61,939 nucleotides of DNA from Sulfurovum sp. (GTDB lineage Bacteria; Campylobacterota; Campylobacteria; Campylobacterales; Sulfurovaceae): the NCBI GenBank assembly GCA_027063305.1, contig JAMORY010000010.1, forward strand, positions 1 through 61,939, given 5' to 3'. The translations under genes and the position numbers were made by a program. Shown here one piece after another: positions 52,456 to 61,866 of this stretch. How positions within the stretch are numbered: the stretch's first letter is position 1; each line of letters begins with the position of its first letter. The notes beneath the pieces were generated by a model. That model had not been told where the DNA came from, ran no database searches, and saw nothing but the letters and a program-made list of their open reading frames with translations.

Positions 52456-53523
52456 ATGAAGATCAGAGCACAAAAGCAGATTATTGAATCGATACTCATT
52501 AATCTACAGCCCTTTTTGGAAAAAAAGGATGCCAGTCAGATCACTTCCCATATTCTTTTCCAATCCCTCAATGACAAATGTGTCGTCAAAGCAACCGATA
52601 GTGAGATAGGGCTTAGTATCGTTACCGATCAGATCCTCATTGAAGATGAAGGGAGTTTTACCGCACACGGAAAGAAGCTACTCGATATCATCCGTATTCT
52701 AAAAGATGATGAGATCACCCTTGAACTTCAAGAGAGTACGCTCATCATAAAACAGAAACACTCCAAGTTCAAACTTCCGACGTTCGATCCTTCAACCTAT
52801 CCGACATTCCCTTCCGTAGAGGATAAACCGCAGATCACACTTGACTCCCTTAGTTTGATCCAGAACCTTAGAAAGATATCTCCGGCGATCGATACGAACA
52901 ATCCGAAGTTCGAACTTAACGGTGCTTTGATCAATATCAAACCTGATGGAACGGATCTCGTCGGTACCGATACACGTCGCCTGGCAATCGCGACCATACC
53001 CGGAAATAACGCACAAGCACTCTCATTGATCGTACCGAAAAAAGCGACAATGGAGATACAAAAGCTCTTTTTGGACCAGATCAATATCTTTTTCGATGAA
53101 ACCAATCTTATCATCTCCAACGATAACTACTTTTTCTATACCCGTTTGATCAATGGAAAATTCCCTGATTACGAACGTATTATTCCTTCAACAGTCAAAC
53201 ATTCGGTTGTTCTACCTAAAAAAGAGATGGTCGATGCGATCAAAATGATCACGACTATCTCACAAGAGATCAAAATGATCCTACTTTCCGATACGATCAT
53301 ATTTCACTCTCTAAGTGCCGATAATGTCGAAGCTAAAACAGAAATAGCGCTACATACGGGTCTTACAGAGAAATTCGAGATCGCATTCAACAGCCGTTAT
53401 ATTCTAGATTTTATCTCCCAGATCGATCATGGAGAGTTTACAATGGAGTTCAATGAACCGAGCCTGCCGTTCATTGTAAAAGATGAGAATTTTATTACGA
53501 TCATCATGCCGATCGTTGCATAA
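52456..53523 (+). CDS. dnaN: DNA polymerase III sliding clamp (beta subunit)
   Basis: DnaN is the ring that keeps the replicase on DNA. The 355-residue protein follows the three-domain clamp plan, with recognisable blocks FTAHGKKLLDIIRIL, LVGTDTRRLAIATIP, NGKFPDYERIIP and a C-terminus ending IIMPIVA in place of the usual MPMR type. GAAGGAGAG precedes the ATG. Following dnaA is the normal bacterial order. Confidence 0.96.
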   Translation: MKIRAQKQIIESILINLQPFLEKKDASQITSHILFQSLNDKCVVKATDSEIGLSIVTDQILIEDEGSFTAHGKKLLDIIRILKDDEITLELQESTLIIKQKHSKFKLPTFDPSTYPTFPSVEDKPQITLDSLSLIQNLRKISPAIDTNNPKFELNGALINIKPDGTDLVGTDTRRLAIATIPGNNAQALSLIVPKKATMEIQKLFLDQINIFFDETNLIISNDNYFFYTRLINGKFPDYERIIPSTVKHSVVLPKKEMVDAIKMITTISQEIKMILLSDTIIFHSLSADNVEAKTEIALHTGLTEKFEIAFNSRYILDFISQIDHGEFTMEFNEPSLPFIVKDENFITIIMPIVA

Positions 53524-53547
53524 GTTAAATTACGAGGATAGTAATAT

Positions 53548-55185
53548 ATGAGTGAGAACAAGACAAAATATATTTTTGTAACAGGTGGAGTATTAAGCTC
53601 CCTAGGTAAAGGTATTACCGCAGCAAGTATAGGAACACTGCTCAAACATACAGGACAACGTGTCGGTGTATTGAAACTCGATCCCTATATCAATGTCGAT
53701 CCGGGTACGATGTCTCCACTCGAACATGGTGAGGTATTCGTTACGAAAGATGGTGCCGAAACAGACCTTGACCTTGGACACTATGAGCGTTTTCTCGATA
53801 CATCCTTGACGCAGAATAACAACTTTACCACAGGACAGGTCTATAAGACTGTAATCGAGAATGAGCGAAAAGGAAAATATCTGGGTAAAACCATTCAGGT
53901 TGTTCCCCATATTGTCAACGAGATCAAAGAGCGTATCGTCAGAGCGGGTGAGGGGAAAGATATCCTTATCGTAGAGCTTGGAGGAACGACCGGAGATATC
54001 GAGGGGCTTCCGTTCTTGGAGACCATTCGTCAAATGAAGCATGAACTGGGTAAAAAGAATGTGATGAACATCCATGTTACACTGCTTCCGTACATAAAAG
54101 CCGCAGGCGAGCTTAAAACCAAACCAACACAACACTCCGTACAAGAACTAAGACGTATCGGTATTGCACCGCATATGTTGGTATTGCGTGCAGAAGTACC
54201 TGTAAGCAGTGAGATCAAACGTAAGATCGCTTATAGCTGTGATGTGGATGAAGAATCCGTCATCGTTGCCGAAGATGCGGCAACGATCTATCAGGTACCG
54301 CTCAATTTCCTCAGACAGGATATCCTCACACCGATCTGTAAACAGTTGGAGCTGGATAACTGCCAACCGCAAATGGATGAGTGGAGTGACCTTGTCCACA
54401 AGATCCTTAAACCCGAAGGTGAGGTGAAGATCGCTTTTGTCGGGAAGTATCTTGATCTAAAAGAGTCCTACAAGTCTTTAACAGAGGCACTTATTCATGC
54501 CGGTGCGCACTTGAACAGTCGGGTGAATATCAAGTGGGTCGATTCTGAAAAGGTAGAAGAAGACGGTGCGGCGAAATACCTTAACAATGTCGACGGTGTA
54601 CTCGTTGCCGGAGGTTTCGGTGAACGCGGTGTTGAAGGGAAGATCCAATCCATTCAATTTGCCAGAGAGAACAAAGTACCGTTCTTGGGTATCTGTCTGG
54701 GGATGCAGTTGAGTATGGTGGAGTTCGCTAGAAACGTATTGAAGCTTGAAGATGCCAACTCCGTTGAGTTCAATGAGAATACCTCCAATCCGTTGATCTA
54801 CCTGATCGATGAGTTCATCGATGCGAGCGGTTCGAAACAGGTACGTACAACCACTTCACCAATGGGCGGTACGTTAAGACTGGGTGAGTATGAGTGTGAA
54901 ACAAAAGAGGGCAGTAAGCTACGTGAAGCGTATGATGCGAACGTGATCTATGAACGCCACAGACACCGCTACGAAGCGAACCCGAAATATCGTCAAATGT
55001 TAGAAGAAGCGGGTATGGACATTACCGGTGAATCTCACGGACTTATCGAGGCGGTCGAAGTGAAAGACCACCCTTGGTTCCTTGGTGTGCAATTTCATCC
55101 AGAATTCACATCGCGTCTTCAAAATGCCAATCCGGCGATCCTCTCATTCGTGAAAGCGGCAATGACCCTTAAAAACGATGCATAA
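53548..55185 (+). CDS. pyrG: CTP synthase
   Basis: PyrG aminates UTP to CTP with glutamine. The 545-residue protein has the amidoligase domain ([20 protein letters not shown] at the start, [20 protein letters not shown]) and a C-terminal class I glutaminase. The nucleophile Cys lies in LGICLGMQL, with the His/Glu pair in [10 protein letters not shown]. All key motifs are intact. The stop overlaps recJ by eight bases, so the two genes are coupled. Confidence 0.98.
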   Translation: MSENKTKYIFVTGGVLSSLGKGITAASIGTLLKHTGQRVGVLKLDPYINVDPGTMSPLEHGEVFVTKDGAETDLDLGHYERFLDTSLTQNNNFTTGQVYKTVIENERKGKYLGKTIQVVPHIVNEIKERIVRAGEGKDILIVELGGTTGDIEGLPFLETIRQMKHELGKKNVMNIHVTLLPYIKAAGELKTKPTQHSVQELRRIGIAPHMLVLRAEVPVSSEIKRKIAYSCDVDEESVIVAEDAATIYQVPLNFLRQDILTPICKQLELDNCQPQMDEWSDLVHKILKPEGEVKIAFVGKYLDLKESYKSLTEALIHAGAHLNSRVNIKWVDSEKVEEDGAAKYLNNVDGVLVAGGFGERGVEGKIQSIQFARENKVPFLGICLGMQLSMVEFARNVLKLEDANSVEFNENTSNPLIYLIDEFIDASGSKQVRTTTSPMGGTLRLGEYECETKEGSKLREAYDANVIYERHRHRYEANPKYRQMLEEAGMDITGESHGLIEAVEVKDHPWFLGVQFHPEFTSRLQNANPAILSFVKAAMTLKNDA

Positions 55186-56758
55186 ACCCTTAACACTTGA
55201 AGTGTTGGAGCGTCTGCTTCTTCAACGCTTTGAAGAGGGGTTTCTCACCCTCAAAGACCTTCCTCATCCCCATACTTTCAAAGATATGCAAAAAGCGACT
55301 GAGCGTATTGTCTTGGCGATCAAGAATCGTGAGAAGATATATATCATCGGCGATTATGATGTTGACGGTGTGACGGCAACGACACTAATGATCCTCTTTT
55401 TCGAGGAGATAGCGTATCACGTAGAGTGGATCATTCCCAACCGTTTTCGTGACGGGTACGGGCTCTCGGTGGGATTGATAGATCGTATGGAGGGGTGTGA
55501 TCTTGCGATCACGGTCGATAACGGTATCTCTGCGGTAGAGGCGGCGAAAGTGTGTCAAGAGAGGGGAATAGACCTGATCATTACCGATCACCATATGCTT
55601 CCTCCCACCCTTCCTGAAGCCTATGCGATCATCGACCAGAAACAGCCAGAGTGTCCTTTCCCTTACAAAGAGGTATGTGGTGCGCAGATCGCATGGTATC
55701 TGATTGCATCGTTGAAGAATGCATTGGATATCAAGATCGATATGATGGCCTATCTGGAGTTGACTGCCATTGCCATCATTGCCGATGTCATGCCGCTGAA
55801 GCATATTAACAGGGCAATGGTGATCGCGGGGCTCAAAGCACTTTCTAAAAGTGACCGACCGGCGATACGAGCCTATAAGGAGCATACCCAAAAGGAGTCT
55901 TTCTCATCGGAGGATATCGGCTTTTTTCTCGCACCGCTTCTTAATAGTGCAGGGCGGATGGAAGATGCTTCGTTCGCTGTTGATTTTTTACGTGCAACCA
56001 ATATTTACGATGCCCGTGTACGTCTGGAGCGACTGATTGCTTTTAACGAACTGCGTAAAGAAACAGAGAACAGATTGACAAAAGCGGCTTTGGCACAGGT
56101 GAACGAAGATGATCCTGTTGCCGTAGTGTGCGGCAAGACATGGCACGAAGGGGTTGTGGGGATCGTAGCGGCAAGGGTGGCACGTATATGCCAAAGACCT
56201 GCGATCGTACTGAGTGACAACGAAGCGGGGGTTCTAAAAGGAAGCGGCCGTAGTTTCGGTGCGTGTGACCTTTTTGCATTGGTCGATCAGACCCGTGAAC
56301 ATTTAGATAAGTTTGGTGGACATTTCGCTGCGATCGGACTCTCTTTGCAAGAGGAGCGACTTGGATGCTTCAAAGAGGCCTTATATGCCCGCTTTCATGA
56401 AGCGAAGATCCCTCCGATGGAGGATGATCCCGATATTGTCGGTACATTGGCATTTTCACAGATAGATTTTGACCTGACCGCACTGATAAAGCGGTTCGAA
56501 CCATATGGCGAGGGAAACCCCGTACCGAAGTTCATTACGGAAAATGTCACGATCGTACAGACTTCAAGTATGGGAAAAGAGGGAAACCATCTGCGTTTTC
56601 TTTTCGAAAAGAACGGCTATACCCATCAGGGGGTGCAGTTTAAAACAGATGCTACGTACGAGCCAGGAAGTGAAGTAAATATTGTCTATACTGTCAACGA
56701 AAACCATTTTAGAGGGAATGTATCACTTCAATTGATGATAGATAAGATATATGATTGA
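55178..56758 (+). CDS. recJ: Single-strand DNA 5'-3' exonuclease RecJ
   Basis: RecJ trims 5' single strands in repair and recombination. The DHH phosphoesterase motifs are clear: [13 protein letters not shown] (58-70), [10 protein letters not shown], and DHH at 137-139 ([10 protein letters not shown]). DHHA1 follows with [13 protein letters not shown], and then the OB-like C-terminal region. At 526 residues it is a little shorter than the E. coli enzyme. It overlaps pyrG by eight bases. Confidence 0.95.
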   Translation: MHKPLTLEVLERLLLQRFEEGFLTLKDLPHPHTFKDMQKATERIVLAIKNREKIYIIGDYDVDGVTATTLMILFFEEIAYHVEWIIPNRFRDGYGLSVGLIDRMEGCDLAITVDNGISAVEAAKVCQERGIDLIITDHHMLPPTLPEAYAIIDQKQPECPFPYKEVCGAQIAWYLIASLKNALDIKIDMMAYLELTAIAIIADVMPLKHINRAMVIAGLKALSKSDRPAIRAYKEHTQKESFSSEDIGFFLAPLLNSAGRMEDASFAVDFLRATNIYDARVRLERLIAFNELRKETENRLTKAALAQVNEDDPVAVVCGKTWHEGVVGIVAARVARICQRPAIVLSDNEAGVLKGSGRSFGACDLFALVDQTREHLDKFGGHFAAIGLSLQEERLGCFKEALYARFHEAKIPPMEDDPDIVGTLAFSQIDFDLTALIKRFEPYGEGNPVPKFITENVTIVQTSSMGKEGNHLRFLFEKNGYTHQGVQFKTDATYEPGSEVNIVYTVNENHFRGNVSLQLMIDKIYD

Positions 56759-56877
56759 AAACTTTATTCAATTTTATTGATAAAAAAAGAGGATTTTCCT
56801 ATCCCCTATCAGCTTATTTGATGATTTAACTCAATCATTTTCATTACACATACATTTTTTAACATCTTTATTGTATC

Positions 56878-56887
56878 ATCATATGAT
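56878..56887. promoter_or_regulatory. Dyad ATCATATGAT before sqr
   Basis: This perfect 10-bp palindrome sits within a larger imperfect dyad, with TTGTATC on the left and GATAACAA on the right (56871-56891). It lies 20-35 bases ahead of the sqr start, a place suited to an operator. The rest of the gap of 152 bases (56759-56910) is AT-rich and otherwise unremarkable. Confidence 0.35.
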
Positions 56888-56910
56888 AACAATTACAGTA
56901 AGGAGATGTT

Positions 56911-58392
56911 TTGGATAAAAAAATAGAATCTAGCAAAGTCGCTTATGAAGCGCTTGTCAACGAAGGCGGTATGAGCAGAAGAGATGCTCTCAAGGTCATG
57001 GGACTTACAGGTGGAGCTGCCATGATGATGGGTGCACCGACTTCTGCAGAAGCGGGTCCTAGCAGTGACAAACAGGTCAAGATCGTGATCGTCGGTGGTG
57101 GTGCCGGAGGTATCATGGCTGCGGCAAGATTGGTAAAAGCGGCACCAAAAGCCGATATCAAAGTGATCGCACCGAACGAAACACACCTCTATCAGCCAGG
57201 TCAGGTCTTTATGGCAGCAGGGCTCTACACAGCTGACGATGTGAAAAAGCCGAATGCAGACCTTATGCCTGACGGTGTTACATGGATCAAGGATGAAGTG
57301 ACTGTATTCGATCCTGATAACAACAAAGTGACCACTGCAAAGAACGGTGACATCGCATATGACTATCTTGTTGTCGCAACAGGTATCGCATACGACTACG
57401 AAAGAATCGAGGGAATGAGTGCTGATCTCGTTGGTAAGAACGGTATCTCTTCTGTTTACCTGAACGATCCGGTTGCCGGAACGGTAGAGGGTGGTGTAGC
57501 GACTGCTCAGTGGTTCAAAGATATGAGAAAAGCGGCTGAAGCGGCATCTCCTGAAAAGCCGATCAAAGTGATCTGTACACAGCCTGATACACCGATCAAG
57601 TGTGGTGGTGCACCACAGAAGATCCTTTACCTAAGTGACGACTACCTCAGAGGGAACGGTCCTGTAGGTGGAGCGGATGTAAGCAAGAATGCACAGTTTA
57701 GCTTCTGTAAAAAAGGTAAAACACTCTTCGGTCTTCCTGAATACAACAAAACATTGGTAGAAGAAGTAACACCGATGTACGGGAATATCACCGATCAGTG
57801 GAATCATGTGCTTAGAAAGATCGACGCAGAGAAGAAAGTAGCGACGTTCGAGTATAAATATCAGACAAAAGGTGAGTATGACCCTGATCTTGAAGAGTAC
57901 GATATGATCGATCATACCGAAATGGTAGAGATGGAGTATGACTTCATTCACATCGTACCGCCAATGAAGCCGGTAGATGCGGTCGCTAACTCTAAGCTCG
58001 GATGGCAGAAAGGGTCTGCAAAAGGTTGGTTGGAGTGTGATCAGTATACACTACAGCACAGACGTTACCCAAATGTATTCGGTATCGGTGATATCCTTGG
58101 TATCCCTAAAGGAAAAACTGGTGGATCTGCAAGACACCACGGGCCGATCTTGGTAGAGAACCTTATCGCTGTGATCGAAGGGAAAAAACCTGAAGCGAAG
58201 TTTGATGGATATACCGTATGTCCATTGAAAACGCAATATGGTGAGATCATGCTTGCAGAATTTGACTTTGACGGTGTTGCACCTTCATTCCCGATCCTTG
58301 ATCCTTCTAAACCAAGATGGATATGGTGGGCATTCGACCTTTACATGCTTAAACCAATGTACTGGTACTTGATGATGAGAGGTCTCATGTAA
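56911..58392 (+). CDS. sqr: Sulfide:quinone oxidoreductase-like flavoprotein (TTG start)
   Basis: SQR oxidises sulfide and passes electrons to quinone. The 493-residue protein has an N-terminal twin-arginine-like signal (SRRDALKVMG with Arg23-24, then hydrophobic residues 28-48). The FAD site VGGGAGG is at 61-67, with a later ATGIAYDYE. Candidate redox cysteines include Cys222, Cys231 (KCGGAPQK) and a C-terminal TVCPLKTQYGE. The end (PRWIWWAFDLYMLKPMYWYLMM) is aromatic and amphipathic, suiting membrane docking. TTG is chosen because AAGGAGA precedes it; ATG at codon 21 is an alternative. A flavocytochrome c subunit is a less likely alternative. Confidence 0.85.
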   Translation: MDKKIESSKVAYEALVNEGGMSRRDALKVMGLTGGAAMMMGAPTSAEAGPSSDKQVKIVIVGGGAGGIMAAARLVKAAPKADIKVIAPNETHLYQPGQVFMAAGLYTADDVKKPNADLMPDGVTWIKDEVTVFDPDNNKVTTAKNGDIAYDYLVVATGIAYDYERIEGMSADLVGKNGISSVYLNDPVAGTVEGGVATAQWFKDMRKAAEAASPEKPIKVICTQPDTPIKCGGAPQKILYLSDDYLRGNGPVGGADVSKNAQFSFCKKGKTLFGLPEYNKTLVEEVTPMYGNITDQWNHVLRKIDAEKKVATFEYKYQTKGEYDPDLEEYDMIDHTEMVEMEYDFIHIVPPMKPVDAVANSKLGWQKGSAKGWLECDQYTLQHRRYPNVFGIGDILGIPKGKTGGSARHHGPILVENLIAVIEGKKPEAKFDGYTVCPLKTQYGEIMLAEFDFDGVAPSFPILDPSKPRWIWWAFDLYMLKPMYWYLMMRGLM

Positions 58393-58394
58393 TC

Positions 58395-58610
58395 GTGAAG
58401 AGAGAACTACTGCTTTTTGCGGGGCTGTTCCTCTTTTTGGCGCTATCGATGCACTTTAGTGCATGGATGGACCACCCACTGGCACATATTGAGGCACTGC
58501 CTCATAGTTCGCTCGGGGTCTATCATCCCCTTTTTCTCACACTGATCGTTTATGGTGTGATCGCACTTTTGCGCGGTCTATGGGCCTTGATCAAAAAGTT
58601 CAGGGGCTGA
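58395..58610 (+). CDS. Small membrane protein downstream of sqr, 71 aa
   Basis: This short protein starts at GTG, two bases after the sqr stop. It has two hydrophobic segments (about 4-21 and 45-65) around a loop with WMDHPLAHIEALPHSS, and ends in a basic KKFRG. I recognise no family. Close linkage to sqr suggests it is cotranscribed and may help sulfide oxidation at the membrane. Its stop abuts the stop of the convergent flavoprotein gene (TGATCA). Confidence 0.65.
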   Translation: MKRELLLFAGLFLFLALSMHFSAWMDHPLAHIEALPHSSLGVYHPLFLTLIVYGVIALLRGLWALIKKFRG

Positions 58611-59846
58611 TCACTTTGCAAGTGCTTGACCCGCACGTATCCCGCTTACCCATGCAAAGTGAAAATTGAATCCTCCTCTATCTCCATCCACATCGAGTAT
58701 CTCTCCTGCAAAATAGAGATCAGACAGAAGTTTTGATGCCATGGTTTGGGGATCGACCTCGGTCGTATCGATACCGCCTGTAGCGACTTCGGCATATTCA
58801 AATCCCCGTGTCTGAGTGATACTGAGACGAAGATGTTTGATGGTATGAACGATCTTGTTGATCTCTTTTCTGTTTAGTTCACGCTCTTTTTTACTTTTGC
58901 ATGATGCATGCATGATGATGGTCGTAGCAAGTTTTTTAGGCAGTATACCTCTAAGCCATAATTCAAGTTCCCTGTCACTGTTGGTTCTGATATTCGCCAT
59001 AAGCAGGTTTGTCAGCTTCTCTTTGCTGAAGTGTGGCATCAGGTCAAGCTGAAGTTCACAATAGTCGAATGCGTACAGGTGTAAGCTTACCTCACGGCTT
59101 AGGTCAAGAATGGCAAGTCCGCTGATACCGTAGTGGGTAAAGAGTATATCCCCGCGTTTTTCACCCGTATATGTACCGTTGACATAGAGTTTTGCCACGC
59201 CGTTCATCTTAACCCCCGCACACTGTTTGACCCAAGTCTCTTCCGTGACCAGCTGAACAAGGGCAGGGTGTCTTGGGATGAGCGTGTGTCCCATTCTCTG
59301 TGCGAAGATATAGCCCGAGTCGTTGCCGCCTAGTTTAGGTGCGGCAACGGAACCCGATGCGATGAGCAGTTTCGATGCTGTGATCGTCTCTTTAGCGGTA
59401 TGAAGCAAAAATGTACCGTTGTGATGCTCCAGACGTGAAATACGGCAGCCGTAGCGTATCTTTACACCGCAACGCAGGGCTTCGTCGACCAAGAGCGCGA
59501 CCACGCTCGATGCCTCATAGGAGAGAGGAAAGAGTTTGCCGTCCTCTTTCTCGTCCAGAGGAAGTCCGATAGAGAGAAAGAACGCTTCGATGCGTGACCT
59601 GCCGAACCCTTGGAGCGTTTCATGGATGAAGTCGGGGTTTTGTGAATGAAAACGGTTGGCTTGGATAAGCGCATTGCCTATATTACACTTTCCGTTACCC
59701 GATACGCGTATCTTTTTCCCTGCTTCCCTGTTCTGCTCCAAAAGAAGGGGTTGAAGCCCCTCTCTAGCTGCGGTGATGGCAGCACAGAGCCCGGCCGCTC
59801 CTGCACCGATAATGACCGTATCATGGCGTTTAGAAGTTGGTTTCAA
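58611..59846 (-). CDS. BaiN/HI0933-family FAD/NAD(P)-dependent flavoprotein
   Basis: The 411-residue protein has the FAD site VIIGAGAAGLCAAITAA (about 10-26), then REAGKKIRVSGNGKCNIGN, a hallmark of the HI0933/BaiN group. The C-terminal block GEILDVDGDRGGFNFHFAWVSGIRAGQALAK is the family's FAD-closing motif. These enzymes are annotated as aminoacetone oxidases or unknown flavoproteins; substrates are not settled. The start overlaps the small lipoprotein gene by 17 bases. Confidence 0.92.
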   Translation of the reverse strand: MKPTSKRHDTVIIGAGAAGLCAAITAAREGLQPLLLEQNREAGKKIRVSGNGKCNIGNALIQANRFHSQNPDFIHETLQGFGRSRIEAFFLSIGLPLDEKEDGKLFPLSYEASSVVALLVDEALRCGVKIRYGCRISRLEHHNGTFLLHTAKETITASKLLIASGSVAAPKLGGNDSGYIFAQRMGHTLIPRHPALVQLVTEETWVKQCAGVKMNGVAKLYVNGTYTGEKRGDILFTHYGISGLAILDLSREVSLHLYAFDYCELQLDLMPHFSKEKLTNLLMANIRTNSDRELELWLRGILPKKLATTIIMHASCKSKKERELNRKEINKIVHTIKHLRLSITQTRGFEYAEVATGGIDTTEVDPQTMASKLLSDLYFAGEILDVDGDRGGFNFHFAWVSGIRAGQALAK

Positions 59847-60024
59847 GCGCTACTCCTGAGTCTTTGATCTTGAGTGTGGCATCATCCAGCGGAAGTGTCG
59901 AGCTCTGGTTGATGTCGACTGTAGCATTGTTCAGGGGAACGGCAATGCTGTCTATCATGCGACTGCATCCTACCATAAGAAGTACCGACATAAGCCATAC
60001 GGGGTGTTTCACTCTCTTTACCAT
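59830..60024 (-). CDS. Small putative lipoprotein, 64 aa
   Basis: The N-terminus is basic, then hydrophobic with LLMVGC, a good lipobox (Cys20). The mature part of 45 residues is rich in Asn, Asp, Thr and Val, with two similar stretches: PLNNATVDINQSS and PLDDATLKIKDSG. This internal near-repeat suggests a short beta structure. I recognise no family. AGGAT precedes the ATG, and the gene overlaps the flavoprotein gene downstream. Confidence 0.68.
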   Translation of the reverse strand: MVKRVKHPVWLMSVLLMVGCSRMIDSIAVPLNNATVDINQSSTLPLDDATLKIKDSGVALETNF

Positions 60025-60120
60025 GACATATCCTGTGAGGTGTTTTCATTGATTATACCATACAAATTAACATAGTTTTGGGGTTTATTTGTTATGATCG
60101 TCCTAAAAAAGGAGTGAACT

Positions 60121-60435
60121 ATGAGCGCACTGGTCGAGTTTGCGATGTTCCCGACAGAAAAAACCCAAAGTAAGAGTACTTTTGTCGCACGGGTATTGGA
60201 TATTGTCGACAAAAGCGGTCTGGAGTACCAGTTGACCCCTATGGGAACGATCATCGAAGCCGAAACGGTAGTAGAGGCGTTAGATGTGATCAACCGTGCC
60301 TATGAGGAGTTGCAAAAAGATTGCGGACGTGTCTATAGCACTATCAAGATCGATTGGCGTGAGGGACCTGTAGGGCGGCTGAACAGAAAAGTGGGATCGG
60401 TCGAAGCGAAGCTTGGCAGGAAGCTAAAAAGCTAA
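60121..60435 (+). CDS. MTH1187/UPF0045 family thiamine-binding-like protein
   Basis: This 104-residue protein fits the MTH1187 family: start VEFAMFPTEK, then LEYQLTPMGTIIEAETVVEALDVINRAYEEL, and a C-terminal RVYSTIKIDWR motif. Family members are small ferredoxin-like tetramers that bind thiamine. No thiamine transporter or TPP riboswitch is near. AAAGGAG precedes the ATG by a few bases. It is divergent from the small lipoprotein. Confidence 0.88.
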   Translation: MSALVEFAMFPTEKTQSKSTFVARVLDIVDKSGLEYQLTPMGTIIEAETVVEALDVINRAYEELQKDCGRVYSTIKIDWREGPVGRLNRKVGSVEAKLGRKLKS

Positions 60436-60437
60436 AA

Positions 60438-60467
60438 TTCGATATAATACTCTCTAAAATTATCGAA
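60438..60467 (+). promoter_or_regulatory. Inverted repeat including a TATAAT box before the DUF2892-type gene
   Basis: TTCGATATAAT (60438-60448) and ATTATCGAA (60459-60467) form a near-perfect inverted repeat. TATAAT (60443-60448) is the -10 candidate. The right arm runs into the GAAGGA ribosome binding site, so the RNA could also sequester it. Confidence 0.35.
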
Positions 60468-60476
60468 GGATCTTCT

Positions 60477-60695
60477 ATGCTATGTGCTGAGAGAATACAG
60501 CGTATCGTTCAGGCGTTCATTCTTGGGCTTGTACTCGGGCTTGCAGGACTTAAAATGTTCAAAGTGGCGTTTCTTGTCATGCTTGCAATGATGATCATGC
60601 TCTTTATCGCTGGTATGACAGGATTCTGTCCCGGATTGATACTCTTAAGAAAAATATTCCCTCCATGCGAGTGTGAAGAGACAAAGGAAAAGTAA
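60477..60695 (+). CDS. DUF2892-type small membrane protein, 72 aa
   Basis: Two hydrophobic helices (about 9-26 and 28-46) are followed by TGFCPGLILLRKIFPPCEC. The start CAERIQRIVQAFIL and the GFCPG turn resemble DUF2892, found alone or fused to rhodanese domains (YgaP type). The CEC motif at the C-terminus could bind a metal or accept a thiol, which would suit a sulfur organism. GAAGGA lies near the ATG. Its stop is directly followed by the purM start. Confidence 0.75.
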   Translation: MLCAERIQRIVQAFILGLVLGLAGLKMFKVAFLVMLAMMIMLFIAGMTGFCPGLILLRKIFPPCECEETKEK

Positions 60696-61691
60696 ATGTC
60701 AAATATCTCCTATAAAGATGCCGGTGTCGATATCGATGCGGGAAATGCGTTTGTTGAAGCGATCAAATCGGATGTCAAATCGACCTTTGATAGCAATGTG
60801 ATCGGAGGGATCGGGTCGTTCGCCGGTGCCTACGCATTGCCTACAGGCTATAAAGAACCGGTCATTCTTTCTGCAACCGATGGTGTGGGAACAAAACTGA
60901 AGATCGCTATTGAGAGCGGTAAGCTCGATACTGTCGGTATCGATCTTGTGGCAATGTGCGTGAACGACCTTATCTGTAACAACGGCGTACCGATGTTCTT
61001 CCTTGATTACTATGCAACGGGAAAACTGCTTCCTGAGAATGCCAAGGATGTCGTAGCAGGTATCGCAGAGGGGTGTAGACGCAGTGAGTGTGCACTTGTA
61101 GGTGGAGAGACTGCTGAGATGCCGGGGATGTACTCTGAGAACGACTTTGACCTTGCAGGGTTTGCAGTAGGTATCGCCGAAAGAAGTGAGATGGATACCG
61201 TCACCAATGTCAAAGCGGGGCAGGTGCTTATCGCTATGCCAAGTTCGGGTATTCATTCGAACGGGTACTCGTTGGTACGAAAACTGCTCTTCGATAAACT
61301 TGGCATGAGCCTTGAAACGGAGTTTGACGGAAAGCCGTTGCTTGAGACTCTGCTTGAGCCTACACGTATCTATGTCAAAGAGTACAAAGCGAATAAGTCC
61401 CGTATCAAAGCACTTGCACACATTACGGGTGGCGGGATCGTCGAGAACCTTCCGCGTGTACTTCCTGAAAGGATCAGAGCAGTTGTCAAGAAAGAAGAGA
61501 TCCGTGTCTTACCTATTTTTGAGTTCATCTCACAGTATGTCGAAGAGGATGAGATGTTCAGAGCGTTCAATATGGGTGTAGGGATGGTATGGGTCGTCGA
61601 ACCTGAAGATGTCGATGCTGTACTTGCTGAAACGGATGGGTATGTCATCGGACATCTCGAAGCCGGAGAGAAGGGTGTTGACCTGATCTGA
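60696..61691 (+). CDS. purM: Phosphoribosylformylglycinamidine cyclo-ligase (AIR synthase)
   Basis: PurM closes the imidazole ring in de novo purine synthesis using ATP. The 331-residue protein has DAGNAFVEAIK, the LSATDGVGTKLKIAIES block, and GIDLVAMCVNDLICNNGVPMFFLDYYATG. SGIHSNGYSLVRK and AHITGGGIVENLPRVLP follow. Length is normal. The start lies immediately after the DUF2892-type stop. A strong terminator follows. Confidence 0.97.
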   Translation: MSNISYKDAGVDIDAGNAFVEAIKSDVKSTFDSNVIGGIGSFAGAYALPTGYKEPVILSATDGVGTKLKIAIESGKLDTVGIDLVAMCVNDLICNNGVPMFFLDYYATGKLLPENAKDVVAGIAEGCRRSECALVGGETAEMPGMYSENDFDLAGFAVGIAERSEMDTVTNVKAGQVLIAMPSSGIHSNGYSLVRKLLFDKLGMSLETEFDGKPLLETLLEPTRIYVKEYKANKSRIKALAHITGGGIVENLPRVLPERIRAVVKKEEIRVLPIFEFISQYVEEDEMFRAFNMGVGMVWVVEPEDVDAVLAETDGYVIGHLEAGEKGVDLI

Positions 61692-61702
61692 CACACTGCA
61701 TA

Positions 61703-61739
61703 AAGAGCCTTTTTTTGAGGCTCTTCTTCTCTTTTTTAG
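61703..61739 (+). terminator. Rho-independent terminator after purM
   Basis: AAGAGCCT (61703-61710) and AGGCTCTT (61718-61725) form a perfect 8-bp stem with a 7-base loop, followed by a T-rich stretch CTTCTCTTTTTT. It sits eleven bases past the purM stop. Confidence 0.85.
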
Positions 61740-61866
61740 CTGATTTTGACGACTGAGCGTATCGTTATTAGCTTATAATCGTTCCCAATTCATATAGAGT
61801 TCACAAAATTATGGGCACCTCTAATAACCCCAAATCACAGAGCCAATTAGCAACCTACCCAATTTT

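Noticed and set aside
60121-60435. TPP riboswitch ahead of the thiamine-binding-like gene
   Set aside because: The gap from 60025 is under 100 bases and lacks the conserved CTGAGA-type core.
60699-61421. 240-codon open frame opposite purM
   Set aside because: purM is complete and conserved on the plus strand. The antisense frame shows no family features.
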